The notes: generated from the letters alone by a model not told the origin. A stretch of 64,000 bases of DNA from Gillisella vitis (GCF_014204625.1 NZ_JACHLU010000015.1:1-64000); one strand, 5' to 3'. Positions 1 through 7,109 are shown, numbered from the stretch's first letter. Numbers and translations: made by a program.

Positions 1-27
1 GTCATCTCGAAGAACCTCGCCATCCAT
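1..27 (-). CDS. 5' end of an unidentified gene (partial)
   Basis: On the minus strand a GGAGG box sits 6 bases before an ATG at 27 and 10 bases before a second ATG at 23. Only nine codons (M D G E V L R D D) or seven (M A R F F E M) fall inside the window, so neither product nor the correct start can be decided. The presence of a strong ribosome binding site is the only support for a gene. Confidence 0.4.
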
Positions 28-49
28 CGCTAACCTCCAAAAGTTAGCG
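28..49 (-). promoter_or_regulatory. Hairpin enclosing the ribosome binding site of the partial gene
   Basis: A perfect 7-bp inverted repeat (CGCTAAC at 28-34, GTTAGCG at 43-49) has an 8-base loop holding most of the GGAGG box of the gene starting at 27. In mRNA it would present or hide the ribosome binding site. Seen directly; any regulatory role is inference. Confidence 0.35.
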
Positions 50-286
50 TTGAATCTGATTTGCGCATCAAAGGGAATCCCAAACCATTAATTTGGCACT
101 ACAGCCTAGTGTAAAAACTCTGATTATGTCCGTGAGTGTGGCTGCGTTGAAAGCAATGCCGTTGATGAGTTCTCTTTCTGCGCGTCATCCTCATCCTTGA
201 TGTGCGGGATCCAAAGCTCCAAGCGGTTGCATTTGCGGTTTGGAACTGTCGGGTAATCCTTAGGATTTCTCCTTCAATTTTGTGAT

Positions 287-607
287 TTAAATACCAACCA
301 GCTTGCGCAAATCATCGTTCATCCGGCTCTGCCAGCCCTTTCCTGTGGCCTTGTAGTGCTGGATGATTTCGGGATCGAGGCGCACGGAAATTTGCTCGCG
401 GGGGCTTTCCACTTTTGGGCGACCCCGTTTGGCTTTTTCGCGCTCAATGCTGACGGCGAGGTCTGGAAATGCTTCGCGGAAGGGGCGTCCTTTAGCAAGC
501 TGCGCATCGGTCAATTCCGGGTTGTCAGGGTCAGAGGCAATTCGCTTTTGAATCTCTGCTTCTTCCTGATCCGTCAGTGGCCGTTTCGAGGAAAATTGTG
601 TTGGCAT
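287..607 (-). CDS. brnA: BrnA family antitoxin
   Basis: 106-residue protein whose last 40 residues match the BrnA antitoxin signature: a predicted ribbon-helix-helix segment starting ISVRLDPEIIQHYKATGKGWQSRMNDDL. The N-terminal half is charged and probably flexible, as expected for the part that wraps the toxin. The family neutralises BrnT by direct binding and, with BrnT, represses its own promoter through the RHH domain. It starts one base inside the stop of the upstream toxin gene (TGATG), so translation is coupled. Toxin-first order is the normal brnTA arrangement. Recognition rests on the C-terminal motif and the neighbour. Confidence 0.85.
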   Translation of the reverse strand: MPTQFSSKRPLTDQEEAEIQKRIASDPDNPELTDAQLAKGRPFREAFPDLAVSIEREKAKRGRPKVESPREQISVRLDPEIIQHYKATGKGWQSRMNDDLRKLVGI

Positions 608-852
608 CAGAATTTCCTTTCCTTTCGGCTGGCAACCCGCATGGAGATAACTGAAATGGCTTCAGACCCAAGCGGACGGAATATAACCGCGATAACAATC
701 TGCCCTTTGAAGTCACCAATCGCCAGCGACCGACCTTGCTTTGCGGGGTAGATTGTTGATCCTTCGAAAAAATCGAGCGTCAGTTCAGCAAAATCAAGCC
801 CGTGCTTTTCAATGTTAATTGCACGCTTGGTTTCGTCATAGGCAATTTTCAT
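607..852 (-). CDS. brnT: BrnT family ribonuclease toxin
   Basis: 81-residue protein with the BrnT layout: an N-terminal Y-DETKRAINIEKHGLDF segment (the KHG-F signature), a central GRSLAIG region and a C-terminal ISMRVASRKERK segment. The family has a RelE-like fold and cleaves RNA, arresting growth until BrnA binds. It is slightly shorter than the usual 90-100 residues, ending right after the RK-ER motif, but no frameshift is visible. It is the first gene of a two-gene unit with brnA and has its own promoter just upstream. Such modules often sit in accessory DNA, which fits the repeats on the leuA side. Confidence 0.85.
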   Translation of the reverse strand: MKIAYDETKRAINIEKHGLDFAELTLDFFEGSTIYPAKQGRSLAIGDFKGQIVIAVIFRPLGSEAISVISMRVASRKERKF

Positions 853-887
853 TTTAATTATTGTATCACATTAAATAGGTGGTGCAA
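853..887 (-). promoter_or_regulatory. Putative sigma-70 promoter of brnTA with small inverted repeat
   Basis: On the minus strand TTGCAC (882-887) is separated by 16 bases from TACAAT (860-865), close to the housekeeping consensus. The expected transcription start lies at or within a few bases of the brnT ATG (852), so the mRNA may be leaderless. A 6-bp inverted repeat (853-858 with 870-875) brackets the -10 box and is a possible BrnA operator. Motifs are seen; start site and operator are inferred. Confidence 0.5.
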
Positions 888-918
888 GCCAATCAGATAC
901 AGCAAAATTGGGGTCGTT

Positions 919-949
919 AAAAAACGGCGGGATTTTGATCTCCCGCCGT
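919..949 (-). terminator. Rho-independent terminator of leuA
   Basis: 9-bp perfect stem (924-932 with 941-949, GC-rich core GGCGGG) followed on the minus strand by six U (919-924). It is about 110 bases past the leuA stop and oriented to end leuA transcription before brnTA. Confidence 0.75.
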
Positions 950-954
950 CTTTA

Positions 955-1055
955 TAGAGTCTGTCAGGTTCAGATTGAACCTGACAGACTCTAAAATTCT
1001 TTGTTTGAGTTTGTCTTTTCGGGAAAACCGGATTCCACTTTTCCCTGACAAACTC
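955..1055. repeat. Two adjacent palindromic elements between leuA and its terminator
   Basis: 955-993 is a perfect 18-bp stem with a 3-base loop (GAT). 1007-1055 is a compound hairpin: outer arms GAGTTTGTC/GACAAACTC, inner arms GGGAAAA/TTTTCCC and apical CCGGATTCCAC. The apex of the second recurs in about eight other places in this window, so this belongs to a dispersed rhizobial palindrome family. Both would be transcribed as the leuA 3' end. Confidence 0.75.
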
Positions 1056-1061
1056 TAAAAT

Positions 1062-2768
1062 TCACTTCGCCCGCAGTTCCAGCACCCTGTTCGCCGCTGA
1101 AATAATCGCTTCCAGCGAGGCCGTCACGATGTTCTTGTTGATGCCTGCGCCAAACAGTTTGCCGCCGGGGTGGTTGAGTTCCACATAGGCGATGGCTGAG
1201 GCATTCGAGCCGTGTTGCAGGGAGTGTTCAGAATAATCCTGCACCGAAATTTCAAAGCCGAGGTAGGCAGAGAGCGCATCGACAAAGCCGTCGATGGGGC
1301 CGGTGCCTTTGCCTTCGATCCGCTTGGTCTCACCGCCATCGATGATTTCAGCCGCGACCACGCGCAAGCCTTTCACAGCTGTATCGGGGTAGGTGTGGTG
1401 ATCCACGAATTTCAGGCGGGCTGTGGGCTGTTCGACATAGCGCTCGATAAAGCTGTCGTAGATGCGCTTGGCTGGAAGCTCTACGCCTTCTTCATCGGTA
1501 ATGCGCTGAATTTCCTCGCGGAATTCCACCTGCAAATTGCGCGGCAGGTTGATGCCGTAATCCTCTTGCAGAATGTAGGCGATGCCGCCCTTGCCCGATT
1601 GCGAGTTGATGCGGATGATGGCCTCGTAAGAGCGGCCCACGTCCTGCGGGTCAATCGGCAGATAGGGCACTTCCCACACGGGTGAATTGGCCTTCTTGAT
1701 GGCCTTCATGCCCTTGTTGATCGCATCCTGATGCGAGCCGGAAAAGGCGGTATAGACCAGTTCACCCACGTAAGGATGACGCTCAGGAATGGTCATTTCG
1801 TTGGAATATTCATAGACCGCCTTGATCCGCTCGATCTGCGAGCAATCCAGTTCAGGATCAATGCCCTGCGTGTACATGTTCAGCGCCATGGTCACCACAT
1901 CGACATTGCCGGTGCGCTCGCCATTGCCAAACAGCGTGCCTTCCACGCGGTCTGCACCTGCCATCAGGCCCAGCTCGGTGGCGGCAATGCCGGTGCCACG
2001 GTCGTTGTGCGGATGCAGCGAGATGATGACGCTGTCGCGCTTGTCGATGTTGCGGCACATCCACTCGATCTGGTCGGCGTAGATGTTGGGCGTTGCCATT
2101 TCTACGGTCGAGGGCAGGTTCAGGATCAATTTGTTATCAGGCGTCGGCTTGATCTCGGCAATCACGGCGTTGCAGATGTCCAGGGCCACCTCCAGCTCGG
2201 TGCCGGTGAAGCTTTCGGGCGAATATTCAAAGCGATAGCCGCCGCCTGCCTTGGTGGCCATGTCGATGATCATCTTGGCGGCATCCACGGCAATCTGCTT
2301 GATGCCATGCACATCCTTGCCAAACACCACGCGGCGCTGCAATTCCGAGGTAGAGTTATAGAAGTGGATGATCGGCTTGTTGGCCCCTTCCAGCGCTTCA
2401 AACGTGCGGGTGATCAGCTCGGGGCGGCATTGCACCAGTACCTGCAAGGAGACATCATCCGGCACATTGCCTTGCTCGACACACCAGCGGGCAAAGTCAA
2501 AATCGGTCTGGGAGGCGGACGGAAAGCCGATTTCGATTTCCTTGAAACCCATCTCCAGCAACAGTTGGAACATGCGGGCCTTACGATCATGCCCCATAGG
2601 GTTGACCAGTGATTGGTTGCCGTCGCGCAAATCGACTGAGCACCAGATTGGTGCCTTGGTGATGGTTTTGGACGGCCAGGTGCGATCAGGAATATTGATC
2701 TGCGGGTAGGGGCGATATTTTTCGCTGGCGTCTGGCATGCCTTTTGGAGCGGTATTGGACTTTACCAT
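1062..2768 (-). CDS. leuA: 2-isopropylmalate synthase
   Basis: Condenses acetyl-CoA with 2-oxoisovalerate, the first step of leucine synthesis, in the cytoplasm. 568 residues, matching the long LeuA type (about 560). Residues 35-320 form the HMGL-like TIM barrel with VDLRDGNQ (about 45-52) and the metal-binding HPHNDRGTG motif (about 265). The C-terminal 140 residues are the allosteric LeuA dimer domain that mediates leucine feedback. An in-frame ATG exists 16 codons upstream (2816), but the start at 2768 has a GAGAAGAGAAG purine-rich site and begins with the usual MPDA-KYRPYPQI region soon after. It is preceded by a leucine-rich leader ORF and hairpin, so attenuation by leucine supply is likely. 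Monocistronic. Confidence 0.96.
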   Translation of the reverse strand: MVKSNTAPKGMPDASEKYRPYPQINIPDRTWPSKTITKAPIWCSVDLRDGNQSLVNPMGHDRKARMFQLLLEMGFKEIEIGFPSASQTDFDFARWCVEQGNVPDDVSLQVLVQCRPELITRTFEALEGANKPIIHFYNSTSELQRRVVFGKDVHGIKQIAVDAAKMIIDMATKAGGGYRFEYSPESFTGTELEVALDICNAVIAEIKPTPDNKLILNLPSTVEMATPNIYADQIEWMCRNIDKRDSVIISLHPHNDRGTGIAATELGLMAGADRVEGTLFGNGERTGNVDVVTMALNMYTQGIDPELDCSQIERIKAVYEYSNEMTIPERHPYVGELVYTAFSGSHQDAINKGMKAIKKANSPVWEVPYLPIDPQDVGRSYEAIIRINSQSGKGGIAYILQEDYGINLPRNLQVEFREEIQRITDEEGVELPAKRIYDSFIERYVEQPTARLKFVDHHTYPDTAVKGLRVVAAEIIDGGETKRIEGKGTGPIDGFVDALSAYLGFEISVQDYSEHSLQHGSNASAIAYVELNHPGGKLFGAGINKNIVTASLEAIISAANRVLELRAK

Positions 2769-2863
2769 GGTTCTTCTCTTCTCATCCCGAATATGCCCGG
2801 CGTTATAAACGCTCAATCGCGGATTGCGAATGACAAATTCGGCCCCTTAGTGGGTCAATCTTC

Positions 2864-2928
2864 AAAAAAATGGATTTGGTGAGGAGCAATCGCCACATGC
2901 GGCGAACCCGGCCGCCGGGCGCTCCTCA
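2864..2928 (-). promoter_or_regulatory. Candidate leuA transcription attenuator
   Basis: Directly after the leader ORF the minus strand can form an 8-bp stem TGAGGAGC/GCTCCTCA (2921-2928 with 2880-2887) enclosing two smaller GC-rich hairpins, followed 10 bases later by seven U (2864-2870). The leader stop codon lies in the first arm of the stem. This is the layout of a ribosome-controlled attenuator. The U run is further from the stem than in a textbook terminator, so the exact terminator structure is uncertain. Confidence 0.55.
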
Positions 2929-3051
2929 ATGGACCCGGCAACCGCGGATAAGGTCGAGAAGAAGAAGCGAGGATAGGGCGCGCGAAGAGGCGACGTGGCT
3001 GAAATTGCCCCGTTCCGCAGTCTTCATCATGGAAAAGCCCGATCTGTTCAT
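2926..3051 (-). CDS. leuL: leu operon leader peptide
   Basis: 41-codon ORF upstream of leuA on the same strand, with alternative ATG starts at 3030 and 3027 giving 34 or 33 codons. Residues 26-35 read ALSSLLLLDL, containing four consecutive Leu codons (CTT CTT CTT CTC) and six Leu in ten codons. The ORF ends at the foot of the candidate attenuator hairpin. By analogy with known proteobacterial leader peptides, ribosome stalling at the Leu run when leucyl-tRNA is scarce would prevent terminator formation and allow leuA expression. No strong ribosome binding site precedes any of the three starts, which is the main reservation. Confidence 0.6.
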   Translation of the reverse strand: MNRSGFSMMKTAERGNFSHVASSRALSSLLLLDLIRGCRVH

Positions 3052-3097
3052 GGCAAAATGTATACGCACGGCTTTTTACAATGGCAAGGGGGTGTTT

Positions 3098-4282
3098 TCA
3101 TTTTTGCACCTTTGCTGTCAGCCTGTTGAGACCCAGCATGGCCAGCCCGCCCACCAGCCCCCAGAACGCGCCCGAAATGCCCAAAAGCGAAATGCCGGAG
3201 GCGGTAATCAGAAAGGTCATGGCCGCGGCATTTCGGGTGTCCGGCTCGCGGAAGGCGGCAATCGCTGAGGTTGAAAAGGCGCTGATCAGGGCCAGACCCG
3301 CCACGGCTTCAATCAGGATTTCCGGGGCCAGCGCCACAAAGGAGGTTACCACGCCTGCCAACAGGCCCAGTATAATATAGCCCACCGCGCCCATGATGGC
3401 GGCCCAATAGCGGCGGGCGGGGTCGGCATGGGCGTCTTTGCCAGCCGCCATGGCGGCGGTTACGGCCGCAAGATTGATGGCATTGCCGCCAAACGGAGCG
3501 GCAATGGCTGAAAAAATGCCGGTGATGGCAAACAGCGGGCCGGGGCTTGGGTGATAGTCATAGACTTTCAGCACGGCGATGCCGGGAATATTCTGTGAGG
3601 CCATGGTAACAATGAAAAGCGGCAGGGCGATGGAAATCGTCGCGGCCAGCGTGATATGCGGCATCACGAATTCCATGGGCGGCACAAGCGAGGCGGAAAG
3701 ATGCGCAAAGCTGGCTGTTGGCACATGCACGCCAAAAATCAACACCAGCACAAAGGCGGCAAGTGCCGCAGGCACGGCATAAAGCCGGTTGAAGGCTCCC
3801 ACAATGGCCCAGGCCAGCAGGATGGGCAGTCCAAACAGCGGGTTGAATTCCACGGCCTGAAACGGGGCAAAGCACAGGCCCAGAATGACCCCGGCCAGAA
3901 GGGCATTGGCAAGGGCCGCCGGAATGGCCCCAATGGCGCGGCCCAGCGGCCTGAACACGCCCGCAATGACAATCATGATGGCGCAGACCAGAAATGCGCC
4001 GGTGGCAGAGGCAAAGCCGCCTTCCGGCACACCGGAATTGATCAGCAGAGCCGCACCCGGCGTTGACCACGCGATCGAGATTGGCATTCTGGTTTTGACG
4101 CTGACCAGAATGCCGCAAATGCCCATGGCAACCGACAGCGCCATCAGGCCGGATGCGGCCTGCATGTCTGTGGCCCCCACGCCCTTCAATCCTTGCAGAA
4201 TGACAGCAAAGGAGCTGGCAAAACCAACAAAAGCAATCAACAAACCCATGAACAGGCTTTGTGGGGAGAAGTCTTTCAGCAT
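3098..4282 (-). CDS. benE: BenE family benzoate/H+ symporter-like transporter
   Basis: 394 residues, almost entirely hydrophobic with about 12 predicted membrane segments. The region MPISIAWSTPGAALL (about 65-80) and the APFGGNAINLAAVTAAM segment (about 270-285) are characteristic of the BenE family, which imports aromatic acids such as benzoate with protons at the inner membrane. No benzoate catabolic gene is nearby, so the true substrate is open. It follows the bufferin operon on the same strand after a 105-base gap and could be a downstream member, but nothing in its sequence links it to copper. Confidence 0.85.
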   Translation of the reverse strand: MLKDFSPQSLFMGLLIAFVGFASSFAVILQGLKGVGATDMQAASGLMALSVAMGICGILVSVKTRMPISIAWSTPGAALLINSGVPEGGFASATGAFLVCAIMIVIAGVFRPLGRAIGAIPAALANALLAGVILGLCFAPFQAVEFNPLFGLPILLAWAIVGAFNRLYAVPAALAAFVLVLIFGVHVPTASFAHLSASLVPPMEFVMPHITLAATISIALPLFIVTMASQNIPGIAVLKVYDYHPSPGPLFAITGIFSAIAAPFGGNAINLAAVTAAMAAGKDAHADPARRYWAAIMGAVGYIILGLLAGVVTSFVALAPEILIEAVAGLALISAFSTSAIAAFREPDTRNAAAMTFLITASGISLLGISGAFWGLVGGLAMLGLNRLTAKVQK

Positions 4283-4386
4283 CGCGGTGGTCCAGAATGG
4301 GCAAGTTGTGGTTCTGGAACATCAGGTTTTACTGTTGGGCGCAAGGTCAGGTCATCGTTAAAATGGTATGTTTGCCCGCTGTTTCA

Positions 4387-4824
4387 TCACTTTGATCGTT
4401 TTGACAGCAGATGATCCAGCGAGAGCACGCCCGGTCCGTGCGCTATGATGATCAAAAGACAGGCTGCCCAGGTGCCATGGGTTGGCCATGCATCGGGGTA
4501 GACAAAAATTTCAATCACCAAGGTCATGCCCAAAAGCGCAAGGGCAGAAAGACGGCTGGCGAAGCCGATGACAAGCAGGATGGGAAAAAGATACTCGGCA
4601 ATGGCGGCCATATGGGCGGCAAGCCACGGATCGACCAGCGGCAATTTATACTCGTTTTCAAACAGATAAACGGCGGTGTCGGTGACGTGAAAGCCGTCGA
4701 CCTTGGTCTGGCCAGAGCGCCAGAACGTCCCGGCTATCGAAAGCCGTGCCACCAGCGAAACAAGATCCAGCGGAATACGGCTGACAAAATTGGTGAAAGA
4801 TTGCGCCAGTGAGGGCTGCTGCAT
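4387..4824 (-). CDS. doxX: DoxX family membrane protein of the bufferin operon
   Basis: 145 residues with four predicted membrane helices and the DoxX signature near the N-terminus (ARLSIAGTFWRSGQTK, about 26-41). The gene lies 11 bases after bufC with an AAGGA site. DoxX-type proteins regularly close bufferin operons (DUF2282-DUF692-DUF2063-DoxX); their role there is thought to be in the membrane redox or metal-handling part of the response, but is not settled. Fourth and probably last gene of the operon. Confidence 0.85.
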   Translation of the reverse strand: MQQPSLAQSFTNFVSRIPLDLVSLVARLSIAGTFWRSGQTKVDGFHVTDTAVYLFENEYKLPLVDPWLAAHMAAIAEYLFPILLVIGFASRLSALALLGMTLVIEIFVYPDAWPTHGTWAACLLIIIAHGPGVLSLDHLLSKRSK

Positions 4825-4835
4825 GGGGTGCGTCC

Positions 4836-5603
4836 TTATAAAATGCTGGCAAAGGCACCGCTTTGCAGCGCGCCGGTGAGATTGGTGGTGAGATCAAAAA
4901 CATCCGTCTCGGTGATGGCGGCGTCCACAGCCTCGCCAAGCGGAACACCTTGCGCCAGAGCCAACAAAAATCCTGCGCCGCCAGGGGGCAGGCGATGCAC
5001 CTCGACAGTCATCTGCGGGCGTAAAATCAGCGCATCCTCGCCCTGCCAGTCGTCAATCGGGCGCAGCTCGGCTTCGCCTGCGTTCATGGCCCAGATGGTA
5101 ACAATCGGATGGAGGGATCGAATGACGGCAAAGGACGAATGCGGTGAAAAACGCACACCTGCCAATGCTTCAGGGGCGATTGCGGCAAGAGAGACGGGAT
5201 CCAGCGGGGCTTGATCGGCGGCGTGGTAGGCGCGGCTTCGCGCTGCCTCCAGCCGCATCACGTCCGGTAGATAGGGCAGCTCTTTGGCGGGCGCGAAAGT
5301 CTCGACAAAATCTGGAAGATCATCGCCGTAGGTGAGCAGCACAGGCGAGCGCGGCGGGTGAGTTTCAATAAAGGCTTGCGCCATGGCGGCAAAAAACTCT
5401 TTTCCGACAATGGCCTCGCTGGCGGGAAAGCGTGATGCCAGCGCGCCGCGCAGGCTTGCGGAGACATTGTTGCGATAGACCGCAAAGCGGCGCTCAGGTG
5501 CCGTGCTGTTCCATGCCTCTACGCCATTTGGCACGGGTAAGGATGAGTCGTTCAAGGCAGCGGCGAAGCTGTTTTGGATGCTGTGGGACATCGTTTGGGA
5601 CAT
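4836..5603 (-). CDS. bufC: Bufferin maturation partner BufC (DUF2063)
   Basis: 255 residues. The N-terminal half matches DUF2063 (RRFAVYRNNV at 38-47, followed by the ALASRFPASEAIVG-EFF region), first named as a DNA-binding domain but now known as the partner that presents the precursor peptide to the DUF692 enzyme in bufferin and methanobactin-like systems. The start at 5603 is chosen because it has a GAGG site and lies 7 bases after the bufB stop; the longer reading from 5711 would overlap bufB by about 100 bases. Cytoplasmic. Part of the bufA-bufB-bufC-doxX transcription unit. Confidence 0.88.
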   Translation of the reverse strand: MSQTMSHSIQNSFAAALNDSSLPVPNGVEAWNSTAPERRFAVYRNNVSASLRGALASRFPASEAIVGKEFFAAMAQAFIETHPPRSPVLLTYGDDLPDFVETFAPAKELPYLPDVMRLEAARSRAYHAADQAPLDPVSLAAIAPEALAGVRFSPHSSFAVIRSLHPIVTIWAMNAGEAELRPIDDWQGEDALILRPQMTVEVHRLPPGGAGFLLALAQGVPLGEAVDAAITETDVFDLTTNLTGALQSGAFASIL

Positions 5604-5610
5604 GGCAACC

Positions 5611-6567
5611 TCACGCAGCCCTGTTCCGGGCGGCTTGTTGTAGAAGGGCCTGCGCGGATTGCGCTTCAAGGCATAAGGTTTGCCAGTCTGGCACGTCATT
5701 GTCCCACTCAATCAGGGTGGCAACGGGGCCGGTGCGGGCCAGCACCTCTTCATACAGCGTCCAGACCGGGTCTTTCACGGGGGTGTCGTGGCTGTCGATC
5801 AACAGCGGTGCCCCGTGATCATCTTTGGTTTCAGAATGGCCGCTGAGGTGGATTTCGCGCACATGGTTGAGCGGAAAACGGGCAAGATAGGCACGCGGAT
5901 CACGTTGATGGTTGGTGGAGACGACAAACACATTGTTGACATCCAGCAGCAGTCCGCAGCCGGTGCGGTTTACCAGCTCTGCCAGAAAATCCACCTCTTC
6001 CAGCGTGCTGTGCGTGAATGTGATATAGGTGGCCGGGTTTTCCAGCAGCATTTGCCGCTTCAAGGTGTTTTGCACCTGATCAATGTGGTTGGCCACATGC
6101 AGCAGGGTTTCGGGCGTATAGGGCAGGGGCAGAAGATCGTTGAGAAACACCGTGTCGTGCGATGACCATGCGAGATGTTCGGAAAAGCTCTCCGGCTCAT
6201 AGCGATCACACAGGATTTTCAAACGGGCGAGGTGGTCTTGATCCAGCGGCTGCATGGAGCCAATGGAAAGGCCAACGCCGTGAATGGATAGGGCATAATC
6301 CGCGCGCAGTTTGGAAAGCTGCGCGTGCGGTGGGCCGCCAGCCCCCATATAATTTTCAGCATGAACTTCGAAAAAGCCCAGAGCATCGTGCCGAAAATCG
6401 GAATCGGCACGATGCTCTGGATTTTTGTTTTCGCATCGAATTGTTCCGAAAACCGGTTCCCACTTTTCGGTCCGATGCTTTGGCGGCTGCGGCGCATCAA
6501 TGAGCTTGAGAAAATGCTCCGGTTTGAAGCCGACACCGGCGCGTTTGGGAAGCTGGCTGGGTTTCAT
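5611..6567 (-). CDS. bufB: DUF692 multinuclear iron oxidase BufB (bufferin synthase) with an internal repeat-encoded insert
   Basis: 318 residues of the DUF692/MNIO family, the iron enzymes that modify cysteines of RiPP precursors (MbnB, BufB). Family motifs are all present: GVGFKPEHF (11-19), [17 protein letters not shown] (65-81), SIHGVGLS (94-101), SEHLAW (129-134), LLEN (174-177), LLLDVNN (206-212), EIHLSGH (238-244) and IEWDN (286-290), so the active site looks intact. Between the first two motifs, where relatives have only a few residues, there are about 36 extra residues (roughly 28-63, including [20 protein letters not shown]) that coincide with a palindromic repeat in the DNA. The frame stays open through it. 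GGAGAGA precedes the ATG. The enzyme should act on BufA before its export. Confidence 0.93.
   Translation of the reverse strand: MKPSQLPKRAGVGFKPEHFLKLIDAPQPPKHRTEKWEPVFGTIRCENKNPEHRADSDFRHDALGFFEVHAENYMGAGGPPHAQLSKLRADYALSIHGVGLSIGSMQPLDQDHLARLKILCDRYEPESFSEHLAWSSHDTVFLNDLLPLPYTPETLLHVANHIDQVQNTLKRQMLLENPATYITFTHSTLEEVDFLAELVNRTGCGLLLDVNNVFVVSTNHQRDPRAYLARFPLNHVREIHLSGHSETKDDHGAPLLIDSHDTPVKDPVWTLYEEVLARTGPVATLIEWDNDVPDWQTLCLEAQSAQALLQQAARNRAA
6378..6480. repeat. Rhizobial palindromic element inserted in frame within bufB
   Basis: Two modules: 6378-6420 is a perfect 17-bp stem (6378-6394 with 6404-6420); 6433-6478 is a compound hairpin with outer arms GCATCG/CGATGC, inner arms CCGAAAA/TTTTCGG and apex CCGGTTCCCAC. 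The second module is almost identical to the intergenic element at 42033-42080, and the first shares its AGAGCATCGTGCCGAAAA start with the one at 38953. So a mobile-like repeat known from intergenic positions here lies inside a coding sequence. Confidence 0.88.
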
Positions 6568-6592
6568 GGGGTCTCTCCGTGGGTTGTTTTGA

Positions 6593-6624
6593 AGAGAGTG
6601 GCAGGCTGCGGCCTGCCACTCTCT
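6593..6624 (-). promoter_or_regulatory. Intercistronic hairpin between bufA and bufB
   Basis: Perfect 14-bp stem (6593-6606 with 6611-6624), tetraloop TGCG, centred in the 67-base gap between bufA and bufB. No U run follows on the minus strand, so it is not an ordinary terminator. Such hairpins between a precursor gene and its enzymes commonly protect the upstream message and keep precursor in excess; that role is inferred here. Confidence 0.6.
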
Positions 6625-6634
6625 CTTCGCAAGC

Positions 6635-6925
6635 TCAGGCCGGGGCAGGGCCTTGGTTCAGCGTGCCATGGCCGTTCGGGGTCTTCATGGTTTCGCAAGA
6701 GCCAGCCGGAACCAGTTTCCATGCGTTCTGCTGGTAATCGATCTTGGAAGTGCCTGCGCAGGTGGTACCGGGGCCAGCGGCGCAATCATTCTGGCCCTTC
6801 AGGGCCACGCCATAGCATTTTTCTTTGCCGGTCATGTCGGCGGCATTGGCGGCGGGAACGGACACAGTGGCCAGCGCAGATGCAAGCGAGCTGGCAAGAG
6901 CAAGAGCTTTAATGGATGTGTTCAT
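6635..6925 (-). CDS. bufA: Bufferin precursor BufA1 (DUF2282), periplasmic copper-binding RiPP
   Basis: 96 residues: a Sec signal peptide (residues 1-28, cleavage likely after VPAANA) followed by a DUF2282 core with four cysteines at 37, 48, 56 and 77 in the family pattern EKCYGV, NDCA, TCAGTS, GSC. In characterised bufferins the two central cysteines are converted to thiooxazoles by the DUF692/DUF2063 enzymes, and the exported product sequesters copper in the periplasm. The start at 6925 is fixed by GAGGAG 7 bases upstream and by the signal peptide; a longer reading to 7030 has no site and would cross the promoter. First gene of the operon, behind a SigF-type promoter. Confidence 0.93.
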   Translation of the reverse strand: MNTSIKALALASSLASALATVSVPAANAADMTGKEKCYGVALKGQNDCAAGPGTTCAGTSKIDYQQNAWKLVPAGSCETMKTPNGHGTLNQGPAPA

Positions 6926-6970
6926 GATGGTCTCCTCAGATGGTTGCCATGATTGGCTGACATGAGAGGC

Positions 6971-6997
6971 TACGGATGCGGGTCGGTGAATGTTACA
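6971..6997 (-). promoter_or_regulatory. SigF-type ECF promoter of the buf operon
   Basis: Minus-strand TGTAACA (6991-6997), 16-base spacer, CGTA (6971-6974). The same motif with the same spacer lies in front of the divergent sigF gene, and the GTAAC plus CG-core pattern resembles the Caulobacter SigF regulon promoters. Predicted transcript leader about 40 bases, carrying the bufA GAGGAG site. Confidence 0.75.
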
Positions 6998-7082
6998 GAC
7001 CGTCAGAGATTTTTTATCGAATCTGTGCAATTTTGCTGAAGCAGAGGGTGGATCAACTTTTTTCTCTATACATCAGAGCCTC

Positions 7083-7109
7083 TGTAACAAATCTCTTCCA
7101 GCCAACGTA
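7083..7109 (+). promoter_or_regulatory. SigF-type ECF promoter of sigF-nrsF (autoregulation)
   Basis: TGTAACA (7083-7089), 16-base spacer, CGTA (7106-7109), identical in both boxes and spacing to the divergent buf promoter. The first sigF start codon (GTG, 7118) is only 9 bases past the -10 box, so transcripts would have almost no 5' leader. Confidence 0.72.

Noticed and set aside
11..286. Attachment site or tRNA-like segment near the brnTA module
   Set aside because: No direct repeat pair and no cloverleaf could be found in the 50-286 stretch; nothing else stands out there.
1731..2612. Long open frame antisense to leuA
   Set aside because: It lies wholly within leuA on the other strand, has no ribosome binding site and its composition (many His, Gly, Arg) is what the shadow of a GC-rich gene gives.
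2870..3268. 132-codon plus-strand frame over the leuA leader
   Set aside because: Very Arg-rich, no ribosome binding site, and covers the leader peptide and the 3' end of the BenE gene on the other strand.
3558..4322. 254-codon frame overlapping the BenE gene in another frame
   Set aside because: Cys/His-rich shadow translation; the BenE frame has clear family motifs and membrane segments.
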